Below are positions 43,536 through 50,754 of a stretch of DNA of 64,000 nucleotides, one piece after another. Made by a program: the position numbers and the translations under genes. The DNA is from Pseudoalteromonas amylolytica (lineage in GTDB: Bacteria > Pseudomonadota > Gammaproteobacteria > Enterobacterales > Alteromonadaceae). The notes under the pieces are model-generated. The model was not told the DNA's origin and made no database searches. It saw only the letters and a list, made by a program, of their open reading frames with translations. Position 1 is the stretch's first letter. Each line of letters begins with the position of its first letter. The stretch lies in the NCBI RefSeq assembly GCF_001854605.1, contig NZ_MKJU01000038.1:17401-81400 (forward strand), in the 5' to 3' direction.

Positions 43536-43545
43536 GAAAGCTAAG
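43531..43545. promoter_or_regulatory. XRE operator O3
   Basis: CTTAGGAAAGCTAAG, the same CTTAG-N5-CTAAG dyad as the two sites in front of the XRE gene; sits at the end of the 42834 gene, 37 bp before the 43582 microprotein. Confidence 0.65.
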
Positions 43546-43581
43546 CTAAACAGAGATAGAAGATACTGACAGGAGGTGAAT

Positions 43582-43668
43582 ATGGAACTTTGGATTTGGC
43601 TGGGAGGTTTATTACTGACAGTCGCCGCAGTCGGTGGGGTATTTTGGTATTCAGGACGACAGCGATAG
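43582..43668 (+). CDS. 28-aa single-TM microprotein, paralogue of the 30700 gene
   Basis: Reads MELWIWLGGLLLTVAAVGGV, then FWYSGRQR. ATG follows a near-consensus AGGAGGTGAAT. One TM (residues 2-24) and a short basic tail. Shares LLLTVAAVG and WYS with the microprotein at 30700-30816, with the same N-terminal M(D/E)L. An XRE operator lies just upstream and the gene converges on the XRE gene with 2 bp between the stops, so it is likely repressed by it. Function unknown. Confidence 0.75.
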   Translation: MELWIWLGGLLLTVAAVGGVFWYSGRQR

Positions 43669-43670
43669 CT

Positions 43671-43997
43671 TTATGACTGGTCGATGTTATCGATTTCCTG
43701 CCTGATCTGCTCAATAAGCGCCTGCTTTTTAGTTTCACTAAGCTTTTCAATCAAACATGCCAGTTCTGCTGAGCTGTCGGAATCTGAAAAGAAAAACGCA
43801 ACAGGCACACCAAGCTCCTGAGCAAGCTTTTGTAGCGTACCGATATCGGGCATATGACGCCCTTTTTCATAATGATTCATACGGCCACTCGCTGAACTTG
43901 GGTCCATACCCAAACGGATACCAAGCTCCCTTTGGCTGATACCAACGCGATTTCTTGCCTGTTTAAGGCGCTGTGGAAATGGATTTGTTTTAGACAA
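43671..43997 (-). CDS. XRE-family (cI-like) repressor of the island
   Basis: 108 residues: HTH_3 domain RLKQARNRVGISQRELGIRL ... SGRMNHYEKGRHMPDIGTLQ, then a short helical tail likely for dimerisation. The start is probably the TTG at 43997 (no ATG is in frame upstream, no ribosome-binding site is evident), so translation is weak or leaderless. Two CTTAG-N5-CTAAG dyads (44023-44073) lie in the divergent promoter and a third at 43531, strong evidence for autoregulation and control of neighbouring genes. Confidence 0.87.
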   Translation of the reverse strand: MSKTNPFPQRLKQARNRVGISQRELGIRLGMDPSSASGRMNHYEKGRHMPDIGTLQKLAQELGVPVAFFFSDSDSSAELACLIEKLSETKKQALIEQIRQEIDNIDQS

Positions 43998-44022
43998 GTG
44001 AGAATCATCATCAACCTACGAT

Positions 44023-44073
44023 GCTTAGATTTTCTAAGTTTTAATTATACCTGTATACTTAGGAAAACTAAGC
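44023..44073. promoter_or_regulatory. XRE operators O1 and O2 in divergent promoter
   Basis: CTTAGATTTTCTAAG (44024-44038) and CTTAGGAAAACTAAG (44058-44072), 34 bp apart. O2 overlaps a TATACT -10 (44054-44059) of the rightward promoter; O1 lies at its -35. Confidence 0.75.
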
Positions 44074-44090
44074 ACAAAATGGAGACTAAG

Positions 44091-44474
44091 ATGAAAACAC
44101 TAAAAAAGTTCGCACTATTTTGCGTTTTTTGTCTTGGTGCGTTAGTGACTGTATATCAAAGCTGGGGAGTGATGTTGATGGCCTTCCCAAGCGTTATTTG
44201 GCTACATAAGCCACTGGATGTTATCCACAAAAATAAGTACACCGCGTTGCTATTTTGGTTTGTACTCTTTTATGTAAACTGGCTATTCGCTAGTGCCGTC
44301 GCCCTCACCTATTTCTTCATTCATGTCTGGCATTTGCACCAACAGAACATTCCGCTCAATGACTCGTCCTGCACCAAGCGAATACCTCGACGCATCAACC
44401 CTAGCACTGGTTTATTGATGAAGAACAGGCACTTTGATATCGCAGGTAATGCTTATGGCTGGAAGAATGATTGA
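44091..44474 (+). CDS. Two-TM membrane protein of unknown function
   Basis: 127 residues from the ATG at 44091, which follows GGAGACTAAG; a longer reading from 43932 crosses the operator region and is rejected. TM1 about residues 7-40 (FCVFCLGALVTVYQSWGVML), TM2 about 55-85 (LLFWFVLFYVNWLFASAVAL), then a polar tail (SCTKRIPRRINPSTGLLMKN). Divergent from the XRE repressor and directly under its two operators, so it is likely a repressed island function. Family not recognised. Confidence 0.7.
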   Translation: MKTLKKFALFCVFCLGALVTVYQSWGVMLMAFPSVIWLHKPLDVIHKNKYTALLFWFVLFYVNWLFASAVALTYFFIHVWHLHQQNIPLNDSSCTKRIPRRINPSTGLLMKNRHFDIAGNAYGWKND

Positions 44475-44677
44475 TATGGGTAGGTGATGATCACCCTCGC
44501 CCCGACAGGAAAGGATCGTAATAACAAAATGATCTACGATCCATAGCAAAAGCCTCCGATCAATAACTGATGAGTTTAATGATCAAAAGATATCTCCTGC
44601 TTATCCACAATGAGTCAACTTGGTGACCAACCGATAAATAACTGCAAAATCAGATTTTTTTGAAAAGGAAATTTCTC

Positions 44678-45535
44678 ATGAAACCGAAGGCTAGGTTCAC
44701 TCAGTTATCGTTACTAATTTTGCTCACTGGATGTGCCTCTACATCAAGTCCTATCCAATATGACAACAGCCACAGCCGTGCTCATAACATTGCTCATGCA
44801 GGTGGGCTCTACCAAACAGAAGACAAAGTCATTCCAATGAGAGACTTTGAAGCATTTAAGCTCGCGAAAGCTGCCGCAGGAAATACATTGTTACTCACGT
44901 CTTCAGTAGGTGTGGGACTTGAGTTAAGTGAAGGACTGGGCCTTGGTTTGCTAACGTCATTACTGGAACAGCCTTATACCGCTTCGCGAAACAGCATTAT
45001 TGCTTGGATACCTATACAAGAAGCGACATCCGCTCGAGACGTACAGCAAAAGTTGCTCTACCACTTCAACACAGCCATCGAAACCGTGCTTCAAGAACAA
45101 TCTATTCACTATGAGCGCACGAATGGCAATTCAGAACAAAAGATAGAGTTCTACTTCCATAGTGCAGACTACCAATGTCCAAAATACCAAGCAGGTATGA
45201 CAAACCAGGACCTATGCTACATCACCGCTGAAGTTTTCGAACCGAGAAGAACGATGTCACCGTCTTTCGTCAACGATGGACAGGAAAGTTTTGCATTTGA
45301 ATCCAACCATCACGTCTACTACCAGAGATTTAGAATTTCCCCAGGCAAGAATAGTGACATCCCTTCTGATGCACTTTACGCTGCTATCAGTAGTAAGTTA
45401 CCCGATTGGATCTTCATCTATATAGCAAAAGGGAACATTCACTTTGGTAATCAGACGATCACCGCACCTTACCTGCTAGAGAGTGGAAAACCACTCTTGT
45501 TTATTGTTGCTGAGGAGAAAAAAGGTGAAAGCTGA
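44678..45535 (+). CDS. Island lipoprotein of unknown function
   Basis: 285 residues from the ATG at 44678, after AAGGAAATTTCTC; a TTG six codons upstream is possible. Lipobox LLTGC (LSLLILLTGCASTSS) gives a lipidated protein. The middle is Gly/Leu-rich (GVGLELSEGLGLGLLTSLL); the C-terminal half is beta-rich with paired cysteines (YQCPKY, QDLCYI). Not recognised. It is the last gene before the right end of the island and reads towards attR. Confidence 0.75.
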   Translation: MKPKARFTQLSLLILLTGCASTSSPIQYDNSHSRAHNIAHAGGLYQTEDKVIPMRDFEAFKLAKAAAGNTLLLTSSVGVGLELSEGLGLGLLTSLLEQPYTASRNSIIAWIPIQEATSARDVQQKLLYHFNTAIETVLQEQSIHYERTNGNSEQKIEFYFHSADYQCPKYQAGMTNQDLCYITAEVFEPRRTMSPSFVNDGQESFAFESNHHVYYQRFRISPGKNSDIPSDALYAAISSKLPDWIFIYIAKGNIHFGNQTITAPYLLESGKPLLFIVAEEKKGES

Positions 45536-45541
45536 TCCGGT

Positions 45542-45568
45542 TTCCCACCATTCCCACTTTTCCCATCC
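45542..45568 (-). repeat. Three TGGGAAnnn repeats, 9-bp period (right copy, inverted)
   Basis: TTCCCA at 45542, 45551 and 45560; on the minus strand TGGGAAAAG, TGGGAATGG, TGGGAAACC. Mirror of the set at 28511-28537. Two single TGGGAA hits follow at 45591 and 45669. Confidence 0.6.
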
Positions 45569-45622
45569 TGATCTATGATGGAAGTCATCTTGGGAAGTAA
45601 GAATTTGACCATAAATTGCAAT

Positions 45623-45644
45623 TTGGTCCCCAATCGGTCCCCAA
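45623..45644. promoter_or_regulatory. GGTCCCCAA repeats near the right end (candidate arm sites)
   Basis: TTGGTCCCCAA (45623-45633) and CGGTCCCCAAG (45635-45644), 11-12 bp apart like the pairs before int. Confidence 0.6.
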
Positions 45645-45682
45645 GACGTCGCACGAGGCCAGCTATTATGGGAAACTTCACT

Positions 45683-45700
45683 TTCTGTATCGGTAAATAA
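45683..45700 (+). repeat. attR core repeat, original mnmE 3' end
   Basis: TTCTGTATCGGTAAATAA; encodes F-C-I-G-K-stop, as at the end of the ancestral mnmE. Confidence 0.85.
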
Positions 45701-45707
45701 ACCTTGC

Positions 45708-45745
45708 AAGTACAAACCAGAACACAGTCTGGTTTGTACTTAATT
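45708..45745. terminator. Native mnmE terminator, now beyond the island; also serves the EAL gene
   Basis: AAGTACAAACCAGA/TCTGGTTTGTACTT, 14-bp perfect stem with loop ACACAG, followed by AATTT; 7 bp after the FCIGK stop at attR and just past the stop of the convergent EAL gene. Confidence 0.85.
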
Positions 45746-45753
45746 TAGTTCGT

Positions 45754-46518
45754 TTAAAAAGAAAAGTTCACTTCCGGTAGGCTTTCAAAACTGGGCTTAG
45801 CAAACAAATATCCTTGCATTAATGATACCCCTGCTTCACGCAACCATTGGTACTCTCCAACTGTCTCAACCCCTTCAGCAAGTGGAGTAATGTTGAGATC
45901 GTGAAACATGCTCAGGCAATTTCTTACAATAGCCTGACGCAATCTATCCTCATGAATATTTCTGATCAGTGCCATATCTAACTTAATAATATTGGTCTGA
46001 AAATCGGCCAGTAAGTTTAACCCCGAATACCCCGCCCCAAAATCATCGGTGGCTGTCAAAAAGCCCAAAGATCGATAGTACTCAACTACTTGCTTGATGT
46101 GATCGGTATCCTCAATTTTTTCAACTTCGGTAAACTCAAACATGATACGGCTGACTGGAAAGCCATACTCCTTTGCAGCCTCCAAGGTGGTGCGAATACA
46201 ACGTTCAGGTTTATAAATGGCATTTGGTAAAAAGTTAATACTTAAAAACTGTTGCATATCTAGCTTAGCGGCAAGTTTTATCGCTTTTACACGGCAGAGT
46301 TGATCAAAAGCATATCGGTTTTCTTCATTAACTTGTGAAATAACAGACCGGGCAGATTCGTTATTTTCCCCTCGTACCAACGCTTCATAACCAAATATTT
46401 GCCGATGTTCGCATTCCAAAATAGGTTGAAATGCCATCGAAAAGTCAAAATTGAGGCTGAGTTTATCACGGCAATTTGTACATCCCGTTCTTTGACAACT
46501 GTGATCTACTTTGTCCAT
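45754..46518 (-). CDS. EAL-domain cyclic-di-GMP phosphodiesterase
   Basis: 254 residues, almost all EAL domain. All key positions are visible: YEALVRG, SINFLP, FEFTEVE, ATDDFGAGYSG, IIKLDMALIR and PLAEGVET, so the domain should hydrolyse c-di-GMP to pGpG. The N-terminus has a small cysteine cluster (CQRTGCTNCRDK) that could bind metal or sense redox state. It lies just outside the island and is convergent with the ancestral mnmE end. No sensor domain or TM is present. Confidence 0.9.
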   Translation of the reverse strand: MDKVDHSCQRTGCTNCRDKLSLNFDFSMAFQPILECEHRQIFGYEALVRGENNESARSVISQVNEENRYAFDQLCRVKAIKLAAKLDMQQFLSINFLPNAIYKPERCIRTTLEAAKEYGFPVSRIMFEFTEVEKIEDTDHIKQVVEYYRSLGFLTATDDFGAGYSGLNLLADFQTNIIKLDMALIRNIHEDRLRQAIVRNCLSMFHDLNITPLAEGVETVGEYQWLREAGVSLMQGYLFAKPSFESLPEVNFSF

Positions 46519-46670
46519 CGCTACCTTCCTTAACGCTCAATGTCTATGCCGAGCTTAGCGTTCATACTAAGGGTTCGCAACTTAGCGCTGTTTAGTTCCA
46601 AATCTGGCCAGAACAGAAAAACATAGAAAATTATGATACGTCTCTCATCAACCAATGGAGCACAAATATC

Positions 46671-47462
46671 ATGAACAAATATCTACATTTTCATCACCTA
46701 CACAATCAACCAACACTTTTTAAGTTACTCAACGCTTGGGATCCACTCTCGGCAATGCTGCTAGAACAAGCAGGATGCGCAGCCATAGGCACCACAAGCT
46801 GGGGCATGGCCAATGCTCGTGTTCAGCAAGATGGTGAATCATGCTCATTTGAGTGTTTTATTACACAAACCAAGCAGATTGTTGATTCTGTTAATATTGG
46901 TGTGAGTGTGGATATGGAGTCAGGTTTTTCAGATGATATAGAGACTATCTGTGACAATGTGTTAACCATCGCTAAACTTGGCGCGGTAGGTATCAATATT
47001 GAAGATAGCAGCAAAAAAACAGGTCAGTTACGCCATATAAATGAACAAAGTCTTATTTTAGGCGCAATAAGGCAATCTCTTGATAATGCAGGCTATAAGC
47101 AGTTTTTTGTAAATGCACGCATCGATACGGCTCTGTTAGCACAGCATCAATTTAGTAACACACAAGCACGTGCTGATGCCTACGCTAAAGCAGGTGCAGA
47201 TGGCATATTTATCCCAGGTTTAACAAATCCCACCCAGATTGAAACCTTATGTAAGCAGCTACCTGTACCGGTTAATATGTTGGCACTCCCCACATGTTAT
47301 AACAGCGAAGCGCTGCAAAATTTGGGTGTAAAAAGGCTATCATTTGGCAATACGTTCTCAGATAACTGTATAAATCTAATACAAAAACAGGTAAGCAAGA
47401 CACTAAAATGCTCAGATCATGGCGATTTATTTCAGTACAATTCGATAACTTTACCATTTTAA
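46671..47462 (+). CDS. Isocitrate lyase / PEP mutase superfamily enzyme
   Basis: 263 residues, TIM-barrel of the ICL/PEPM family: LFKLLNAWDPLSAMLLEQAG near the N-terminus, ASP/metal region VSVDMESGFSDD, GINIEDSSKKTGQL and FVNARIDTAL, then ADGIFIPGLT. The mobile catalytic loop of true isocitrate lyases (KKCGH) is not seen, so it is more like oxaloacetate/carboxyphosphonoenolpyruvate-type members; the substrate cannot be told. Single gene followed by a strong terminator. Confidence 0.85.
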   Translation: MNKYLHFHHLHNQPTLFKLLNAWDPLSAMLLEQAGCAAIGTTSWGMANARVQQDGESCSFECFITQTKQIVDSVNIGVSVDMESGFSDDIETICDNVLTIAKLGAVGINIEDSSKKTGQLRHINEQSLILGAIRQSLDNAGYKQFFVNARIDTALLAQHQFSNTQARADAYAKAGADGIFIPGLTNPTQIETLCKQLPVPVNMLALPTCYNSEALQNLGVKRLSFGNTFSDNCINLIQKQVSKTLKCSDHGDLFQYNSITLPF

Positions 47463-47480
47463 GCCTTTTACAAACCAAGC

Positions 47481-47505
47481 AGTGCTGTAAAACACAGCAC
47501 TTTTT
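47481..47505 (+). terminator. Terminator after the PEP mutase-like gene
   Basis: AGTGCTGT/ACAGCACT, 8-bp stem with loop AAAAC, then TTTTT, about 19 bp after the stop. Confidence 0.85.
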
Positions 47506-47979
47506 GCGCTAAAAGCCATCACCGTTTATGGATGTAACGCCGTTTTTCGCTATCGGATCATCTAATCGTGATCTTTTTAGCCTGTTTTTAGATTATTTTC
47601 TTATATGGATCGATACTGATAGATCTGACAAGTTGCGCGCTCAATCCATCTCTTATAGTTTATACACATCATTACTGTCCACATGCGTGGTTTACTTACT
47701 AGATACAGTAAATTTGAACGACCGACCTAAAATTAGCGCAGATTTTACGAAGGATCAGTCTAAGTTATTGCAAACATACTGCCAGCTTACCCACAAATTT
47801 CACAGGATAACCACAGTAGGAATAATTTATTTATATTATTTAAATCAACTAGTTAAAAATAAACACTCACAATTGATGGTAAACTAGCCTGATAAATTTA
47901 TCCAAACCCTGTGATCTACTCTTTACTTCTTGTGGTAGGTCATTATGATGTCGGCATTCGTGACTAAGTAGTAGAAGTT
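47506..47979. other. Origin-proximal spacer upstream of mioC
   Basis: 474 bp. It has six GATC sites and DnaA-box-like words (TTACCCACAA, GGATAACCAC). An open frame of 119 codons (47528-47887) has no ribosome-binding site and no recognisable family, so it is not called. Likely holds the mioC promoter. Confidence 0.4.
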
Positions 47980-48426
47980 ATGCAGCACATAGAGATCATC
48001 GTTGGCAGTCAAATGGGTTCGGCCGAGTATGTCGCCGAGCAGCTGCAAGAAGCCCTGCAAGATCAAGGCATTGTTACAGCGCTCCATGAACAACCAATGC
48101 TCAATGATATTGTTCATCCGCTGTGGCTGGTGGTAACGTCTACATATGGTGCCGGTGATTATCCGGATAACTTGTTATCTTTTATAAGTGAGTTAGATCA
48201 ACAAAATAACTTAGATCACATTGATTTTGCAGTGGTGGGTATTGGCGACACAAGTTACGATACTTATAACTTTGCAGCAAAAAACTGCTCGCAACTGCTT
48301 ATAAATAAAGGGGCAACGCAATTACTGGCAAATCTTGAAATAGACGTGCTTGGCGATGCGCTACCAGAAGATACCGCTTTGCAGTGGTTACCCCAATTGC
48401 TAGAAAAGCTCACTCAAACAAAATAA
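47980..48426 (+). CDS. mioC: Flavodoxin-like protein MioC
   Basis: 148 residues (E. coli MioC 147). FMN-binding flavodoxin: IEIIVGSQMGSAEYVAEQL (phosphate loop), WLVVTSTYGAGDYPDN and VGIGDTSYDTYNFAAKN. In E. coli it is linked to biotin synthesis electron transfer and its transcription enters oriC; here too it reads directly into oriC. Placement is the best evidence for the name. Confidence 0.88.
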   Translation: MQHIEIIVGSQMGSAEYVAEQLQEALQDQGIVTALHEQPMLNDIVHPLWLVVTSTYGAGDYPDNLLSFISELDQQNNLDHIDFAVVGIGDTSYDTYNFAAKNCSQLLINKGATQLLANLEIDVLGDALPEDTALQWLPQLLEKLTQTK

Positions 48427-48849
48427 CGATCTTTTACATAAGTTATTCACAATTTTAAGTGAAATAAGATCGTACTGTGGATAACACTTGATCTATCAGG
48501 GGATCTACCCCTACTTATCCATGGGATAAATTTGATTGGATCTGTGCCTGTGTATAAATAGCCATTTTGATCAGAGCTTGTCCGCGTGTAGATCCGATCT
48601 AATTCACATCAATTGATCAGGTATAATATATTGATATATATGAATAATATAGGTTTACTCACAGATCATGTGATCACTAATAGTAAGATCTAATAAAAGA
48701 TCTTTAAAAAGATCCTTATATATATTTAGTGATCGAGTTTTAGAATTTTCTGAGTTGCTCATTATTTAAACATTTCACTTCTGAGCATTTCTAGGTAGAA
48801 TACGCTCCCTTTCAAAATTTGCTGGTTGTTTTTAAGTAGGATCCCGTAA
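48427..48849. other. oriC: Chromosomal replication origin oriC (probable)
   Basis: 423 bp between mioC and mnmG. I count 16 GATC sites. DnaA boxes: TTATTCACA (48443-48451), TGTGGATAA (48476-48484, exact), TTATCCATGGGATAA (48515-48529, two overlapping near-boxes), TGTGTATAA (48549-48557). Very A/T-rich segments at 48622-48660 and 48716-48730 (TATATATA) are the likely unwinding element. Order mioC-oriC-mnmG is as in E. coli. Confidence 0.9.
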
Positions 48850-50739
48850 ATGATTTATCATGAACATTTTGACGTTATTGTAGTTGGTGGTGGACATGCA
48901 GGCACAGAGGCTGCGTTAGCTGCTGCTCGCATGGGTATGAATACCTTATTGTTAACACACAATATGGATACTCTAGGTCAAATGTCATGCAATCCTGCTA
49001 TTGGTGGGATTGGTAAAGGCCATCTGGTAAAAGAAATAGACGCTTTAGGCGGTGCAATGGCCAAAGCCATTGACAAAGGTGGTATTCAGTTTAGAACCCT
49101 TAATTCATCTAAAGGCCCAGCGGTACGCGCTACAAGGGCTCAAGCAGATAGAGCACTGTACAAAGCAGCAGTACAAGATATATTGCAAAACCAAGAAAAC
49201 TTAAAGATTTTCCAGCAATCATGCGATGACTTAATTGTTGAACAAGATCAGGTTAAAGGCGTAGTGACTCAAATGGGCCTGCGTTTTAGTGCCCAAACGG
49301 TAGTATTAACCGTGGGAACTTTCCTTGGTGGTCAAATCCATATTGGTATGGAGAACTTCAAAGGCGGACGGGCAGGTGATCCACCTTCAATCGCCCTTGC
49401 GCATCGTTTACGTGAATTACCATTTCGAGTGGATCGCTTAAAAACAGGTACACCGCCTCGTATTGATGCCCGTACCGTTGATTTCTCTGTTATGCAGGAA
49501 CAACCCGGTGATACCCCAACTCCTGTATTTTCATTTATGGGTAAAGCATCGGATCATCCAAAGCAGATCCCTTGCTATATCACTTATACCAATGAACAAA
49601 CCCATGATGTGATCCGAGAAAATTTACACCGCTCACCCATGTATGCTGGGGTTATTGAAGGTATTGGACCGCGTTATTGTCCTTCAATAGAAGACAAAAT
49701 TGTTCGTTTTGCTGAAAAAGAAAAACACCAGATTTTTGTAGAGCCAGAAGGCCTAACATCGTATGAGCTCTATCCTAACGGTATTTCTACAAGTTTACCG
49801 TTTGATGTGCAGTTGCAAATTGTTCGCTCTATCAAAGGGTTTGAAAATGCCCATATTTGTCGTCCAGGTTATGCAATAGAGTACGATTTCTTTGATCCAA
49901 GAGATCTAAAACAATCCTTAGAAACTAAGTTTATCAACGGGTTGTTTTTCGCCGGTCAGATCAACGGCACAACAGGTTATGAAGAAGCAGGTGCTCAGGG
50001 CTTGATCGCAGGTATGAACGCTGCACTGCAAGTGCAAGGCAAAGATGCTTGGACGCCTCGTCGTGATCAGGCTTACACCGGTGTACTGATTGATGACTTG
50101 GCAACCCTTGGAACTAAAGAACCATACCGCATGTTTACCAGCCGTGCTGAATATCGTTTATTATTGCGTGAAGATAATGCCGATCTCAGATTGACTGAAA
50201 AAGGTCGCGAATTGGGCCTTGTTGATGATGAGCGCTGGGCTGCTTACAACGATAAGCTTGAGGTAATGGAACAAGAATCTCAGCGCCTTAAATCAACTTG
50301 GATCCATAAAGATCACCCTGTTCTTGCACAGGTTAACGAGTTATTGAAAACACCGCTTACCCGTGAAGCGAGTTTGGAAGATCTGATCCGCCGTCCAGAA
50401 GTAAGCTATCACAGCTTAATGGCGATTGACGGATTAGGATCTGAGTCAACAAATATTCAAGCACTTGAACAAGTTGAGATCCAAACTAAATACGCAGGCT
50501 ATATTGCTCGCCAACAAGATGAGATCAACAAGCAGTTACGTCATGAAGAAACCGTACTGCCTGCTGACTATGATTATTCTCAGGTCAGTGGCCTTTCGAA
50601 TGAAGTGGTTGCTAAACTTACAGATGCGCGTCCGCAAACCATTGGTCAGGCTTCGCGTATTTCTGGTATCACCCCAGCCGCTATTTCGCTATTATTAGTG
50701 TATCTGAAAAAGCAAGGGCTACTGCGCAAATCTGCGTAG
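48850..50739 (+). CDS. mnmG: tRNA uridine-5-carboxymethylaminomethyl modification enzyme MnmG
   Basis: 629 residues, the same as E. coli MnmG (GidA). FAD-binding domain starts VIVVGGGHAGTEAALAAARM; QMSCNPAIGGIGKGHLVKEI and RADRALYK-type RAQADRALY follow; C-terminal helical domain binds MnmE and tRNA. Forms the alpha2beta2 complex with MnmE, encoded 23 kb to the left. Directly right of oriC. Confidence 0.98.
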   Translation: MIYHEHFDVIVVGGGHAGTEAALAAARMGMNTLLLTHNMDTLGQMSCNPAIGGIGKGHLVKEIDALGGAMAKAIDKGGIQFRTLNSSKGPAVRATRAQADRALYKAAVQDILQNQENLKIFQQSCDDLIVEQDQVKGVVTQMGLRFSAQTVVLTVGTFLGGQIHIGMENFKGGRAGDPPSIALAHRLRELPFRVDRLKTGTPPRIDARTVDFSVMQEQPGDTPTPVFSFMGKASDHPKQIPCYITYTNEQTHDVIRENLHRSPMYAGVIEGIGPRYCPSIEDKIVRFAEKEKHQIFVEPEGLTSYELYPNGISTSLPFDVQLQIVRSIKGFENAHICRPGYAIEYDFFDPRDLKQSLETKFINGLFFAGQINGTTGYEEAGAQGLIAGMNAALQVQGKDAWTPRRDQAYTGVLIDDLATLGTKEPYRMFTSRAEYRLLLREDNADLRLTEKGRELGLVDDERWAAYNDKLEVMEQESQRLKSTWIHKDHPVLAQVNELLKTPLTREASLEDLIRRPEVSYHSLMAIDGLGSESTNIQALEQVEIQTKYAGYIARQQDEINKQLRHEETVLPADYDYSQVSGLSNEVVAKLTDARPQTIGQASRISGITPAAISLLLVYLKKQGLLRKSA

Positions 50740-50754
50740 CAGCATAGGAATACT

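Larger units (their letters stand above)
26756..45700. mobile_element. Integrated genomic island in the 3' end of mnmE
   Basis: Region of about 18.9 kb between TTTTGTATCGGGAAGTAA (26756-26773) and TTCTGTATCGGTAAATAA (45683-45700), 15 of 18 identical. The right copy still reads F-C-I-G-K-stop and is followed 7 bp later by a strong terminator, as expected for the original mnmE end. Contents: tyrosine integrase next to the left end, AlpA/HTH proteins, DUF927 ATPase, type I restriction-modification operon, MobI-like protein, XRE repressor and several unknown small proteins. No conjugation machinery (relaxase, T4SS) is present, so transfer would need a helper element. The 3' end of mnmE (trmE) is the known attachment site of SGI1 and of some IncC-mobilized islands. 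Confidence 0.92.

Noticed and set aside
47528..47887. 119-codon open frame between the PEP mutase-like gene and mioC
   Set aside because: No ribosome-binding site, no recognisable domain, and it lies in a GATC-rich origin-proximal spacer.
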